Of a stretch of 64,000 nucleotides of DNA, positions 27,105-36,813 are shown one piece after another. Positions within the stretch are counted from its first letter, which is position 1. Each line of letters opens with the position of its first letter. Source of the DNA: Vampirovibrio chlorellavorus (GTDB taxonomy: Bacteria > Cyanobacteriota > Vampirovibrionia > Vampirovibrionales > Vampirovibrionaceae); the NCBI GenBank assembly GCA_003149345.1, contig QFWI01000031.1:124001-188000 (forward strand). Reading direction: 5' to 3'. Both the position numbers and the translations under genes were made by a program. A model generated the notes under the pieces. It saw nothing but the letters and a program-made list of their open reading frames with translations. It was not told the origin of the DNA and searched no databases.

Positions 27105-28421
27105 CTAGTTCACTGCCTCCAATTTGTTGATGATACTGACGAACTTACCATTTGGCCCCCTGGGAATACCATCAACCTCTTTCACAATGACACGCATTCT
27201 TGGAGAAGTATGAGCCAATGTATTTTGAACCAAACGCTTGCGATCCTGTTCTGAAAATTTTCCATTGGTCAGAATATTGATTATCAACTCCCCCTGTTTC
27301 TCCTGACAGAACTGTGTTTCCAAAAGGTTATCGATGCCACGTGGAATATGGTTCATTATAGAGATACGATACCCCTCCGGCGTTAAAATATAACCGTAAT
27401 TCCGGCCCAAAATTTTGGCCACAATCCGAAATGCCGAGCCACAACTACAGTTTTCTGAAAGAGAAGTCACATAATCATTGGTTCGATACCGCAGAAGTGG
27501 CATAACAAAATTGTACAAATGAGTTCCCACCAATTCATCCCCACAAGATGTCTTGATTAACTCTACAATTGAATAATCCTCCTGAATATGGTATTGCCCA
27601 GATGGGCATTGCGCGATAGCCGCAACACGTTCGGCCTGGCCATACCAGTCGTAAATTCGCGACTCAAAAGTTTCTTCAATAAAAGCCCGAATATCGGGCT
27701 CCAGGGATTCCGAAGATGTAAAAATAGAATCAAAGCAGTATTGCTTGGCCGAATATTTAAAAAATTTGGCCAGCAAATAAGCCGTGGAGGGATAGCAATA
27801 CAAAACTTTTGGTTCAAAGGCCAACAAGGCATGAATATAGGAAGGCGCATTATCCGGGGATAAGTGGTAACCAGACATTAGCAGCTCTCGATTGGCGGAA
27901 TTATATTTCCAAAAAGGAGGAGAGGCCTGCTTGGCAGGAACAATGATTTCTCCACGCAAAGTCACTCGTTTTTTTCCAAAATCACCAGCTTGGCGCCAGT
28001 GACGCCATACCGAGGCATTTTCAAAATTAATGGATTCATAATCCCTAAAAAAAGCCGTAGGTCTCCCCGTACTGCCACTGGTGCTACCTACGCGACAGAG
28101 TATATTCTTTCGCTTCCAGGCAACCAGTTTTTCGTAATTATCAATCACTGTACTCTTGTCCATCATGGGGATCTTTTGCAGATCATCTACCGTTTGAAAG
28201 GACTGAGGGGTTAATTTCAGTGCGCGAAACAAATCCCGGTAATACGGAACATTGAAGTAGCAATGATGAATGATTTTTTTCAGCTGTATGTTTTGTAACC
28301 GCCGCAATCGATCGGGTCCATAATTCGCGGAACGTTCAAGGCGTCTCAGGTACTCTGAAAAAATAGGGCCTTGCCGATAAACTTTTTTCACCCAACCCTG
28401 CAACTCAAAAAAAGGTGCCAT
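27105..28421 (-). CDS. CapK/PaaK-like adenylate-forming protein, copy 1
   Basis: 438 residues. P-loop GSTSGSTGRPTAFFRD, then SSESLEPDIRAF, DWYGQAERVAA, a CSCGSAFRIV Cys pair, and GRNYGYILTPEGYR. It has the full length for a PaaK-like fold including the small C-terminal domain. It and the following gene arose by tandem duplication. Two copies could activate different groups or form a pair. The start overlaps the upstream glycosyltransferase gene by 17 bp. Confidence 0.88.
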   Translation of the reverse strand: MAPFFELQGWVKKVYRQGPIFSEYLRRLERSANYGPDRLRRLQNIQLKKIIHHCYFNVPYYRDLFRALKLTPQSFQTVDDLQKIPMMDKSTVIDNYEKLVAWKRKNILCRVGSTSGSTGRPTAFFRDYESINFENASVWRHWRQAGDFGKKRVTLRGEIIVPAKQASPPFWKYNSANRELLMSGYHLSPDNAPSYIHALLAFEPKVLYCYPSTAYLLAKFFKYSAKQYCFDSIFTSSESLEPDIRAFIEETFESRIYDWYGQAERVAAIAQCPSGQYHIQEDYSIVELIKTSCGDELVGTHLYNFVMPLLRYRTNDYVTSLSENCSCGSAFRIVAKILGRNYGYILTPEGYRISIMNHIPRGIDNLLETQFCQEKQGELIINILTNGKFSEQDRKRLVQNTLAHTSPRMRVIVKEVDGIPRGPNGKFVSIINKLEAVN

Positions 28422-29595
28422 GAGATACCTCCCTTAACACAGAACCAATCGGCAAAGACTTTTCTAACAGGGCGTGCTGATACAAATTGTGGTACTGCTG
28501 CCTCATTCCTTCTATATCGAATTTTTTGACAAAAGCCAGGGCATTTTCTGCCATAAGATCAGCAAGCTCAGGGTGATCATACATAGTGCAGATAGCCAAA
28601 AACAAAGACGCCACAACATCACTCTGAAATAAAAGACCATTCTGACCGTGGCAAACCAGCTCCGCAGGGCCGTCAATATTGCTGACAATCACTGGGACGC
28701 CAGCAGCCATGGCTTCCAAAACGACCAGACCCAACCCTTCATACCGAGACGGCAAAACAAATAAATCCGCCTCACTCAAAACTGCACTGACATTAGTTTG
28801 ATTTACGACAAAATCAATCTCAGCTTGCAAATCCAGGTCTACCACCATTTTTTTCAGTGTGTCATACGAATCCTGACTATAGGAATAAACACCGCCCATG
28901 AATGTGGCATGAACCGACATGCCTTTTTGCTTACACTGGGCAATAGCACTAATCAAAATATCCTGCCCCTTCTTGGGATGGTACAGGCGACCAATCTGCA
29001 CAATCCGCAGCGGACGACTTTGAAAAGGCGCCGCTTTCAAACGTTTTACCAGAGAGTTTCGCCGGATATTTTGGTAAGCCTGCAAATCAATCCCGTTATA
29101 AATCTGGGTAACGGGCACAAAGCCTTTTTCCAGGCAAAGGCGTTCCACCGACTGGGATACCGCAATATAATGATTGATAAATATGCGTTGCAGAAAGCCA
29201 TGGAAAGCGTTCTGTCGGATGGGTGCCGTGTCATGCACAGTAAAAATCAACTTGAGCGAAGGTCTGCACAACTTGCACAGAATTGCCCACCATTTACTCC
29301 CGGTATTGTGACTATGAACAATATCAACGTCATGATCCGAAATGATTCTCAGAAGTTTTTGGAGATACTTCCCATGCAAGTGCCCCTCAGGGCGATCCAG
29401 AAAATAAACCTCACAATGCAGCCGCTCTAATCGAGCCTTCAATTCAGGGTTTACGGCCTGGTTCATGACCACCACTGTAAATGTCACAAGCCCGTTTGGT
29501 TGTGTTTCATCCAGTAAGTCCAACAATAATTTTTCAGCGCCTCCCACTTGGAGGGAGGAAATCAACTGCATGACATGAATCGTTTGCTTTGTCAT
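28405..29595 (-). CDS. GT4 family glycosyltransferase
   Basis: 396 residues. The N-terminus MQLISSLQVGGAEKLLLDLL is the typical GT4 opening with a Gly-rich acceptor loop. IVQIGRLYHPKKGQDILI and the EX7E motif in RYEGLGLVVLEAMAAGVPV mark the donor domain. A second transferase of the locus, probably adding another sugar to the repeat unit. One base separates its ATG from the stop of the flippase gene, so the genes are tightly coupled. Confidence 0.93.
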   Translation of the reverse strand: MTKQTIHVMQLISSLQVGGAEKLLLDLLDETQPNGLVTFTVVVMNQAVNPELKARLERLHCEVYFLDRPEGHLHGKYLQKLLRIISDHDVDIVHSHNTGSKWWAILCKLCRPSLKLIFTVHDTAPIRQNAFHGFLQRIFINHYIAVSQSVERLCLEKGFVPVTQIYNGIDLQAYQNIRRNSLVKRLKAAPFQSRPLRIVQIGRLYHPKKGQDILISAIAQCKQKGMSVHATFMGGVYSYSQDSYDTLKKMVVDLDLQAEIDFVVNQTNVSAVLSEADLFVLPSRYEGLGLVVLEAMAAGVPVIVSNIDGPAELVCHGQNGLLFQSDVVASLFLAICTMYDHPELADLMAENALAFVKKFDIEGMRQQYHNLYQHALLEKSLPIGSVLREVSHGTFF

Positions 29596-29596
29596 A

Positions 29597-30907
29597 TTAA
29601 GACCCCACTACCCATTGTGGCTCTTTCTTTTCACAAACAGCCTGCTGATACCGCAAGTAATGCAGACGGGTCTGTAACAGGTAAAGCAAACGGCCTATCA
29701 AATTACTGACAGCCGCGCCATAAATGCCCCAAAAAGGAATCAGGATGGCATTCAACAGAATGATAACAGCCAATTGCCCATAGCGAGATGCGCACAAAAC
29801 ATCAGGCTTTCCTAAAGAATACAAAGCCTGCTCAAAGGGCATGCTCATCAAGCTGGCCGCATAAGCCATGACCAAAACCTGAAAAATACCAATCGACAAC
29901 TCATACTGTTTGCCAAACAGGAAAGGAATCGCCAGTGGACTCATCGGAATGAGCGTCAAGGCAACAAAAACCAACAGGAGGGTGTGAGGAATAATCTTCT
30001 CGGAAATGTGGAACACCTGACTCTCATCCAGATCAGACAGTGTGGGTAACAACACTTTTCCTAACACCAAAGGCAAAAATGCAATAATCGTGCAAAGCTG
30101 TACCGCCGCATTGTAAATCCCTAGCTGCGCGTAGCTCACCCAAAGACCCAACATTAAAAAATCAAGACGGCTCAACAGATTATTGGCAACCGAATAGATG
30201 AACATCCATTTTTGGTAGCCGACAATCTCAGTCATCAAAGTTCTTGGTAAATCACTTTTCCAAAAAGCACTGATAAACTTTATGTATTGCCCTAAAAACA
30301 GCAGTGAAAACAAAAACGGAATCGCATAAACGTAAAGCACCCAGTGTAAAGTCAAAGCCTTATAAAAAAAGAGCGTTCCAATCAATAAAAAGCAAATCAA
30401 GAAACGGACAATATTTAAAATCGCCCGCAACTGAAACCATTGGTTGGCCTGACAATAGGTGTCGTTTACAAAAAACAGCGACTCACCCAGCAAGCCAACA
30501 ATCAGAAATGGCATAAAAACCATAAGCTCAGACTTGTTAAAGGCGGAAAACAACCAATGCTGAGCCAGTACCAGAATGACTATAACGATAGTCAAAATAC
30601 CCAGCTTCAGGATGAGATAAAGGCCAAAAATAGGATCCATCTGGGCCTTGTCCCGAGCCGAAAAACGAACGGCGGTATTTTCCATGCCAAAGTCAAATAG
30701 GGCGCTCATTACAGAAACGGCCACAAAAATAAATGAGTATTTTCCATACTCTGAAGGCCCTAAAGTGCGGGTCAGCAACAGAATCAGAAAAAAGTTCAGC
30801 CCCCTGGTTATCACGGCTTCAAAAAAAGTGAGCCCCAGGTTACGGACTAACCGATTGGGCTTATGCGCTGAATGAAGCAACGCGCTTGGCTGGGACATCT
30901 TGGGCAT
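29597..30907 (-). CDS. Wzx-type oligosaccharide flippase
   Basis: 436 residues with about twelve predicted membrane helices. The N-terminal region LGLTFFEAVITRGLNFFLILLL followed by GPSEYGKYSFIF is characteristic of the MVF/MATE-like polysaccharide transporters. It would flip the lipid-linked repeat unit across the inner membrane. The start at 30907 overlaps the polymerase gene by 47 bp; a second ATG at 30898 is possible. Confidence 0.92.
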   Translation of the reverse strand: MPKMSQPSALLHSAHKPNRLVRNLGLTFFEAVITRGLNFFLILLLTRTLGPSEYGKYSFIFVAVSVMSALFDFGMENTAVRFSARDKAQMDPIFGLYLILKLGILTIVIVILVLAQHWLFSAFNKSELMVFMPFLIVGLLGESLFFVNDTYCQANQWFQLRAILNIVRFLICFLLIGTLFFYKALTLHWVLYVYAIPFLFSLLFLGQYIKFISAFWKSDLPRTLMTEIVGYQKWMFIYSVANNLLSRLDFLMLGLWVSYAQLGIYNAAVQLCTIIAFLPLVLGKVLLPTLSDLDESQVFHISEKIIPHTLLLVFVALTLIPMSPLAIPFLFGKQYELSIGIFQVLVMAYAASLMSMPFEQALYSLGKPDVLCASRYGQLAVIILLNAILIPFWGIYGAAVSNLIGRLLYLLQTRLHYLRYQQAVCEKKEPQWVVGS

Positions 30908-32264
30908 ATAATAAACTCAGCAAAACAAAAACGAATACTTTGTAATGGGGCGAAGCAAAGGTGTGGTCAAAAATGCTGACAAAGAAGACGCCCACCATGG
31001 CCGAACTGATCAGAATGGCATACGTCTTGTGCCCACCACTGGAAGCACGATACTGAACCCAGGCGTTGAGCCAGAGGTATAGCAAAAAGCTGAACAGAAT
31101 GGCCGCACCAATCAGCCCTGACTCCATGACCGTTAAAAGATAAAAATTATGGGCAAACCAGTTGTGGTATTGTGACAACGGAACAAATGCCGGAATATAA
31201 GGCCAAGCGGCCAAAGCATAGGAATTCAATCCCGAACCAAGCCAAAACGCCTTGCTGCTGGCGGTAATGGCTGCCAGCGGAACCTGCCAGATAGTCAACC
31301 GCTCATTGTAGCTTACGGTTTCAACATAGGACGAATTAGACAGATAGGAACCCAGCGGTAAAATAACCAACAACAGGAAAGCGCCCACCATCAACAGCGA
31401 ACGTTTCCAGTTTGCCTGACTGACTGCCAGATAAAAAATCAACCCGGCAATCAGACCCAGCAGGGTGCCTCTGGAATACGTGGTGATTATTCCCAACAGA
31501 ATAATGCCCGCCCAGAACAGCGCTATTTTTTTACGGCGAATATGTCGAAAAAACACCGGCACAAACACCAACAAACTAACGACCAGAAAATTTCCCAGGG
31601 TATTAAAATGCCAGGTGGTTCCCTTGCCATGCCAAACCATATTCGAGCCTAGTCCAAGGTACCCCAGATACCCCCGGGCGGATCGAAAATCAGAGCCGAT
31701 ACCCGTCACCGACTGAAAAATCCCAATCGAAGCCTGGAACAAAGCGGTCACTAAAATGACCTTCAGCACGTTCGCTCGGGTAATCTGGCGAGTACGCAAC
31801 AGGTAGATGCCAATATAAAACATGGCAAAAGCTTCCACAATTTTGAAGAAGCCCAACAGGCCGGTATGACTGATGGAGAAAAAACCGCATCCAAAAAAGA
31901 GCAGGGTCAGTAGAACGATCCATCCATCCAGCGAGGTGCGTAAAGACACCCTGGAGGCAGTCAGTAATCCATTCAACAGACAACTGCCCAAGGCAAAAAG
32001 AATGATGACTTCATTGATGGAAAAGCTGATGGGTAAAACACGAATCCGCTCCGTAAAAGGAATGGTAAAAATAGCCAGAAAAAATGTCTTATCCGGGCTC
32101 AGAAGAAGATAGATCAAACTCGCCAGAAACAGAAAGGCCAGAGCGAGCCAGTATAGCGGAACAATCAAACTCATCGCCCCAATCAGGGTGGAGATGGCCA
32201 GGAAAAGCCACAACCATCTCCGCGCCGATGTGGCGTTTGCCAGCACGAACACCCCGCTACTCAT
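30861..32264 (-). CDS. O-antigen ligase/polymerase family protein (Wzy-like)
   Basis: 467 residues from ATG 32264 (MSSGVFVLANATSARR); the frame runs back to 32324, which would overlap the fusion gene much more. About a dozen hydrophobic helices are present. The large periplasmic loop and nearby motif TYSRGTLLGLIAGLIF (Wzy_C region) and AHNFYLLTVMESGLIGA match the O-antigen ligase/Wzy superfamily. In this context it most likely polymerises the repeat units in the periplasm. Ligase activity cannot be excluded from sequence. Confidence 0.9.
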   Translation of the reverse strand: MSSGVFVLANATSARRWLWLFLAISTLIGAMSLIVPLYWLALAFLFLASLIYLLLSPDKTFFLAIFTIPFTERIRVLPISFSINEVIILFALGSCLLNGLLTASRVSLRTSLDGWIVLLTLLFFGCGFFSISHTGLLGFFKIVEAFAMFYIGIYLLRTRQITRANVLKVILVTALFQASIGIFQSVTGIGSDFRSARGYLGYLGLGSNMVWHGKGTTWHFNTLGNFLVVSLLVFVPVFFRHIRRKKIALFWAGIILLGIITTYSRGTLLGLIAGLIFYLAVSQANWKRSLLMVGAFLLLVILPLGSYLSNSSYVETVSYNERLTIWQVPLAAITASSKAFWLGSGLNSYALAAWPYIPAFVPLSQYHNWFAHNFYLLTVMESGLIGAAILFSFLLYLWLNAWVQYRASSGGHKTYAILISSAMVGVFFVSIFDHTFASPHYKVFVFVLLSLLYAQDVPAKRVASFSA

Positions 32265-35214
32265 AGACAGCTGCCAACTGCCGGGAAACGGCCTTGCCTG
32301 CCAGCATGAATCCAAACTCCGCATTGGTCAGCAAATAGCGCTTCCACATACGTCGTGGCTCCTGAATCAACCGATAGAACCATTCCAGTCCATACCGCTG
32401 CATCCATTCAGGTGCGCGTTTCACCTTGCCGGCCACCACGTCGAAACTACCGCCCACCCCCATGATAAAGGGCACGTTCATGTCCTTTTTGTACTCAGTA
32501 ATGAAGGCTTCCTTTTTGGGAGTACTCATAGCCACCAGGAGCATATCGGGTTTTGCCTGACGAATTTTATGAGCGACCTGGGCCTCTTCCTCTTTGCTGA
32601 AATAACCGTTGCGATAGCCGCAAATTCGAAGGTTCGGATATTTCTGCTGATAGTGTGCCACCAAATCTTGTACTACGGACTGAGTGGCCCCCAGGAAATA
32701 GACCCGATACTTTTTCTGACTGGCGACCTCAATGAGTTTTCCCATCAAATCAATACCGGTCACCCGCTCGGGAATATTGATGCCGAGCAGTCTGGCGCCC
32801 AGCACCACCCCGGCCCCGTCCGCATTGATCAACTCACAGCCATTGACGACCTTTCGTAATTTTTTATCGTGACGCATGGCCACCAGTTTAGCCACATTCA
32901 CGACCACATGCTGTATGGGCTGCCCCTGATCGATGCTTTCTACAATGCGATCCACCGTTTCCGACATGCTCAGGGCATCCACATAAGCCCCCATCACTTC
33001 AACGCGACGGGGATTGGTACGTGGCGTTCCGCCCAGGGTAACGGTCAGCCCGCCTCCCCCTCTTGGATTCTGCCAGTCCTCGTAAATGGATTGCTGAAAT
33101 TCCAGTTGGCGGTTTTCCTCCCGCACAATCGTCCCCAACAATGGCACACCGGCAGCACGAATCTTGCCGCTAATGGACTTCAGCCCTTTGAAGGTGGCGT
33201 GTCGATCCACGAACAACACCACCCCATCGGAAATATGAGCAATGGCCATAAACTCGGGGGTAATAGCGCCAGCGGGTGTATCCACAAAAACCCAGTCAAA
33301 TTCCGCTTTCAACACCTGTAAAATATGATTGAATCCACGACTGGCAAAATAATCATAAGGGTTTTGCATCGGGCGACACGTGAAAGCCAGATAAATCCCA
33401 TTCACATCCTGCCTCAGACTCCGCAGAATCTCATCGGGATAAATCGCCTGATCGCTGCGTAATTTCAAATCGGTGGCCAGAATCGTATCACTGAGATCCT
33501 GAGAATCAGCCGTATTCTCCAAAAATCCGGCAAGGCCCGACGGGCGGCAGTCAGCATCAATGAAAGCAACGCTCTGTCCCAAACGGCTCATGCACTGAGC
33601 CAAATGATAAGCACCGCCAACCAACGGTTTCTCAAGCGCCGAAGACGTAAACACAATAACCTTGGCCCCCGCCTGAACGGCTTGAATCCGTAAGTTTCCG
33701 ATAATATGCTTGCAGGCCATATCATTGAGGGTAAACATGGATTGATCCCGGGTAGCCCGCCCTTCCGGCGGCTCTTCCAACCAGGGAACGACTCCGAGCG
33801 TTTTACCCTGGGTGACTGCGGATACCGCCTCCGCCCCCTCACAGCGATCCTCTACCCTGGTTTTCAACACGGAAAGTCCCATTCCCACGCCCAATCCCAT
33901 CAGCATGGACAGGAAAACAAGATGGGCGCCGGTGGGAAAGGATTGCTTCAGGGGAACGCTGGGGGCATCCACCACAAAGACGTTACTGGGGGTTTCGGCC
34001 TCTTTAATCCGGGTTTCAATCTGCATTTTGCGCAGTTCATCGTAGGCCAGGGCCAAAGCTTGTTCCTCCTCCTTCAAGCCGGTTAACACATACCGGTTTT
34101 GAGGAATTTCCCGAAGTGCGGCATCCACACGTTGAATGGCTGAAACCAAACTGGTCGCTTCGGAATTGAGTCCCACCGAACGGGCGCTGGAGGCGGCCAA
34201 ATCCTGCACCAACTGGCTGCGAACCGAATCAAAAATCAGAGGCCCTTTTACCGAAGATTGACCAGTGGTCTGCTCAATCTCTCGACGCACCTGGGACTCC
34301 AGCGCCTGAATTTGGGCACGGGTAGCCTGCATAGTGGGGTTGGTGGTAGCCAGCTTGATGCCATCCTTGGCATACTGCTGCTTCAACAGAACCAAATCGG
34401 TTCGCATTTTGACCAGGTTCTCATTGCCCGAACCCAGGGCTACCGCCTGTAAAGCCTGACCGGGATTCATGGCCAGGTGGCGCTGTAAGGCAGACGCATT
34501 GCCCATACTGTTGCGACGGGCGGCCTGCACCGATGCCAACTGGGCGCTCAACTGGGATTTTAACCGCACCAGTTCCTGGGTCTGGGCATCAATATCCACG
34601 GCCATATTACCCGCCTGAAACTGTTTGATGCGCTCTCGCACCGCCAGCAGATTTTTCTCGATACCCTTTAACTGCTGATCGACATACCGCCGCTTTTGGG
34701 TATAAATTTGGCGATTAAAAACAAGGTTCGTCTCATCCAGTTTTCTTAGAACCGCTCGCAACATGTCACGGGCGAGCTGCGGGTTATTCCACTTGAGGGC
34801 CACCTGCAACACGTCGGTATTTGGCTCCGTTTTCACCTCAATCAATTCCCAGGTATTGGGCTGTCCATTCAGGGTTTTCGCCCACTGAGAGCGGAGCTGA
34901 TGACGTGCCACGAAATCAGAGAGATAAGCGGCCATTTCCTTGGATTTTAAAATCTCGGCCTGGGTCATCAACGGGTTGCCCGCCTGGGTGAGAGGGCTCA
35001 GGTACCCCGGTTGATTCCCGGATTCAGACAAGTAACTGCGGGTGGAGGTATCCTTAATCCACACCTTGGCTTCCGATTCGTAAGCGGGCTTGTATATCGT
35101 CAAGACGTATAGCCCTGAGAAGACCGTCATTACACCAGCGGACAACCCAATCAGCCACCGATCCCGAATCAGGTTGCGGGTAAACCGGTTCTGCTGAAAT
35201 TCCTCGATTTTCAT
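32257..35214 (-). CDS. Fusion: Wzz-type copolymerase + BY-kinase-like domain + WecG/TagA glycosyltransferase
   Basis: 985 residues. Residues 1-450: a PCP-2-type copolymerase with membrane helices near 20-41 and 430-449 and a long periplasmic coiled coil between them. Residues about 495-720: a bacterial tyrosine-kinase-like P-loop domain with intact Walker A' (VAFIDADCRPSG, 549-560) and Walker B (WVFVDTPA, 641-648). The Walker A site reads FTSSALEKPLVGG (522-534) where PGEGKST-like sequence is expected, so ATP binding is doubtful. Residues about 737-985: a complete WecG/TagA/CpsF transferase with catalytic-type Asp799 in NADGAGVV and GVGGSFDVVAGKVKRAPEW. The usual Tyr-rich kinase tail is absent. 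It probably controls chain length and adds an N-acetylmannosamine-type residue; coupling of both jobs is inference. Confidence 0.9.
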   Translation of the reverse strand: MKIEEFQQNRFTRNLIRDRWLIGLSAGVMTVFSGLYVLTIYKPAYESEAKVWIKDTSTRSYLSESGNQPGYLSPLTQAGNPLMTQAEILKSKEMAAYLSDFVARHQLRSQWAKTLNGQPNTWELIEVKTEPNTDVLQVALKWNNPQLARDMLRAVLRKLDETNLVFNRQIYTQKRRYVDQQLKGIEKNLLAVRERIKQFQAGNMAVDIDAQTQELVRLKSQLSAQLASVQAARRNSMGNASALQRHLAMNPGQALQAVALGSGNENLVKMRTDLVLLKQQYAKDGIKLATTNPTMQATRAQIQALESQVRREIEQTTGQSSVKGPLIFDSVRSQLVQDLAASSARSVGLNSEATSLVSAIQRVDAALREIPQNRYVLTGLKEEEQALALAYDELRKMQIETRIKEAETPSNVFVVDAPSVPLKQSFPTGAHLVFLSMLMGLGVGMGLSVLKTRVEDRCEGAEAVSAVTQGKTLGVVPWLEEPPEGRATRDQSMFTLNDMACKHIIGNLRIQAVQAGAKVIVFTSSALEKPLVGGAYHLAQCMSRLGQSVAFIDADCRPSGLAGFLENTADSQDLSDTILATDLKLRSDQAIYPDEILRSLRQDVNGIYLAFTCRPMQNPYDYFASRGFNHILQVLKAEFDWVFVDTPAGAITPEFMAIAHISDGVVLFVDRHATFKGLKSISGKIRAAGVPLLGTIVREENRQLEFQQSIYEDWQNPRGGGGLTVTLGGTPRTNPRRVEVMGAYVDALSMSETVDRIVESIDQGQPIQHVVVNVAKLVAMRHDKKLRKVVNGCELINADGAGVVLGARLLGINIPERVTGIDLMGKLIEVASQKKYRVYFLGATQSVVQDLVAHYQQKYPNLRICGYRNGYFSKEEEAQVAHKIRQAKPDMLLVAMSTPKKEAFITEYKKDMNVPFIMGVGGSFDVVAGKVKRAPEWMQRYGLEWFYRLIQEPRRMWKRYLLTNAEFGFMLAGKAVSRQLAAVYE

Positions 35215-35268
35215 ACCGTCACGTCCCTCTGTCTCATCCCTACAAAAAATTGGTGATAAACCCTGGCA

Positions 35269-36507
35269 TTAACGGGTGTTTACATTGACATTGAAGCGCC
35301 TTGGATCAAACAACAGCGCCCAGTTATTGGCCCCAGCGGCCATGGAGGCAATGGGCATCACCAAACGGGCCACATAATCGAAGGCATTGCCCACCCGTGG
35401 GGTAATTTTATTGGGCACATACACCACATCGTTGGGCCGCAGGCTCATATCCTCATGCCGGGGATCGACGGTGGTGGTGGTGAGATGCCCATTTTTATCC
35501 ACCCGGCTGACATAGACTTTATGCGGCGCGTAAGAAGCCTCCGTGGCCAAGTAGCCACCCGCCTGCCCAATGGCCGAATTCAAATTGGCCGACTGGGCCC
35601 CATCCAGCATGTAAAGGCCTGGCTTGTTCACGTAGCCGACCACTTTCACCGGGATCTCCTTTTGGAAAAAGGAAGCGCCCAACATGGACTTGTAGTGTTT
35701 TTCATTGACCGCATAGGGGGTCGGCAGGGACGGTACTTCTACCGAATCCCCGGCCACCAGAAATAAATCCTGCTCGGTGTTGCCATTTTGAACCAGATCC
35801 AGCAGGTTAATCTCAAAGGCTGAACCATCAAAGCGATTGCGCACCTTGACGTGCTCAAAATCAGCGTCGTAGCGTAAGCCACCGGCTGCCACCAGCACAT
35901 TGGAAAGCAGCGGCAATTTCCGTTCCATCAATACGCCGGGGAACCCTTGATTGTTGACCATCTGAATGCGGGACACATCGGTCACCATTTCATAGGCGCC
36001 GGGCCGCAAAACCCCACCTGTTACATACACCTGAAAGGGTTTGGTGCGCTCCAGCTTGACGGTCACCTTGGGCTGGTTCAGGTAATACTTCAGCCGATCG
36101 GCAATTTCACGCTGCAACTCATCAATGGTCAGGCCCGCCACATCCATTGCCCCAAAGGGGGCCAAGGTAATATTGCCATCCGGCTGCACCAACAAATTGT
36201 CCTGAGAAAACTCCGGGGCGTCATACACCGCCACGGTCAAGACATCGTTGGGCCCCAGGCGATATTTGCGCCCGGTGAAATTGGCCACAATTTTAGCGTT
36301 AATTTGGGTATTGGAAACCTGCTGAAAAGAGGGCTCACCGATGGAAATCAGTTTCCGCTCCGTGGGTATTCCCACAGGCAAAGTACGCTGAACGCCCTCG
36401 CAGTAGGCTGTATAGGAAAAAGCCAACAAGGATGCCAGCGCCACAGAACCCATTTTTCGGTATGGTTTGGCTTGTTCAACATAATTTTTAAAGCAATCTT
36501 TCAACAT
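35269..36507 (-). CDS. Wza-type polysaccharide export protein (OPX, SLBB domains)
   Basis: About 412 residues from ATG 36507 (MLKDCFKNYVEQ); a GTG at 36519 with AGGA upstream is an equally possible start. The N-terminal hydrophobic segment VALASLLAFSYTAYC may be a signal or lipoprotein-type sequence, although the Cys context is not a classic lipobox. The Poly_export domain reads YRLGPNDVLTVAVYDAPEFS and GNITLAPFGAMDVAGLT. SLBB repeats follow (VYVTGGVLRPGAYEM and VVGYVNKPGLYML). It forms or gates the outer-membrane pore for the polymer and is the expected partner of the copolymerase encoded 54 bp downstream. Confidence 0.93.
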   Translation of the reverse strand: MLKDCFKNYVEQAKPYRKMGSVALASLLAFSYTAYCEGVQRTLPVGIPTERKLISIGEPSFQQVSNTQINAKIVANFTGRKYRLGPNDVLTVAVYDAPEFSQDNLLVQPDGNITLAPFGAMDVAGLTIDELQREIADRLKYYLNQPKVTVKLERTKPFQVYVTGGVLRPGAYEMVTDVSRIQMVNNQGFPGVLMERKLPLLSNVLVAAGGLRYDADFEHVKVRNRFDGSAFEINLLDLVQNGNTEQDLFLVAGDSVEVPSLPTPYAVNEKHYKSMLGASFFQKEIPVKVVGYVNKPGLYMLDGAQSANLNSAIGQAGGYLATEASYAPHKVYVSRVDKNGHLTTTTVDPRHEDMSLRPNDVVYVPNKITPRVGNAFDYVARLVMPIASMAAGANNWALLFDPRRFNVNVNTR

Positions 36508-36813
36508 TGGTAAGCCCACCCCTCATCCTGTCTGTTGTGTTATGAGAACCCCAACATTAACCGTTTAAATGAAGCTCAACTCAATTACTCAGATTGCTAT
36601 TGATTGAACCTTTCCACGCCCCCCACACAGGCAAAATGTCTAGCCAAATGTTTAATTAACAATTTAAATCAACTACCCACTGGGGCCGGTTTTGGAACGT
36701 TCCGTTTCTGAACGTCTCTCTGTCTTCCCAAAATCGATCAGGCGCCACTCATTCCAGAGGACGCCTGATGCTCAAATTATGAAAATGACCTTCGTTGAAC
36801 CCGAATGCCTGAC
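36508..36813. other. Intergenic region between wecC and the export gene
   Basis: About 300 bp, AT-rich toward the export gene. It holds an 8-bp perfect inverted repeat ATCAGGCG/CGCCTGAT (36737-36769), downstream of wecC but without a T tract, and a 10-bp palindrome GGAACGTTCC at 36694-36703. The operon promoter is probably here; no clear box was found. Confidence 0.45.
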
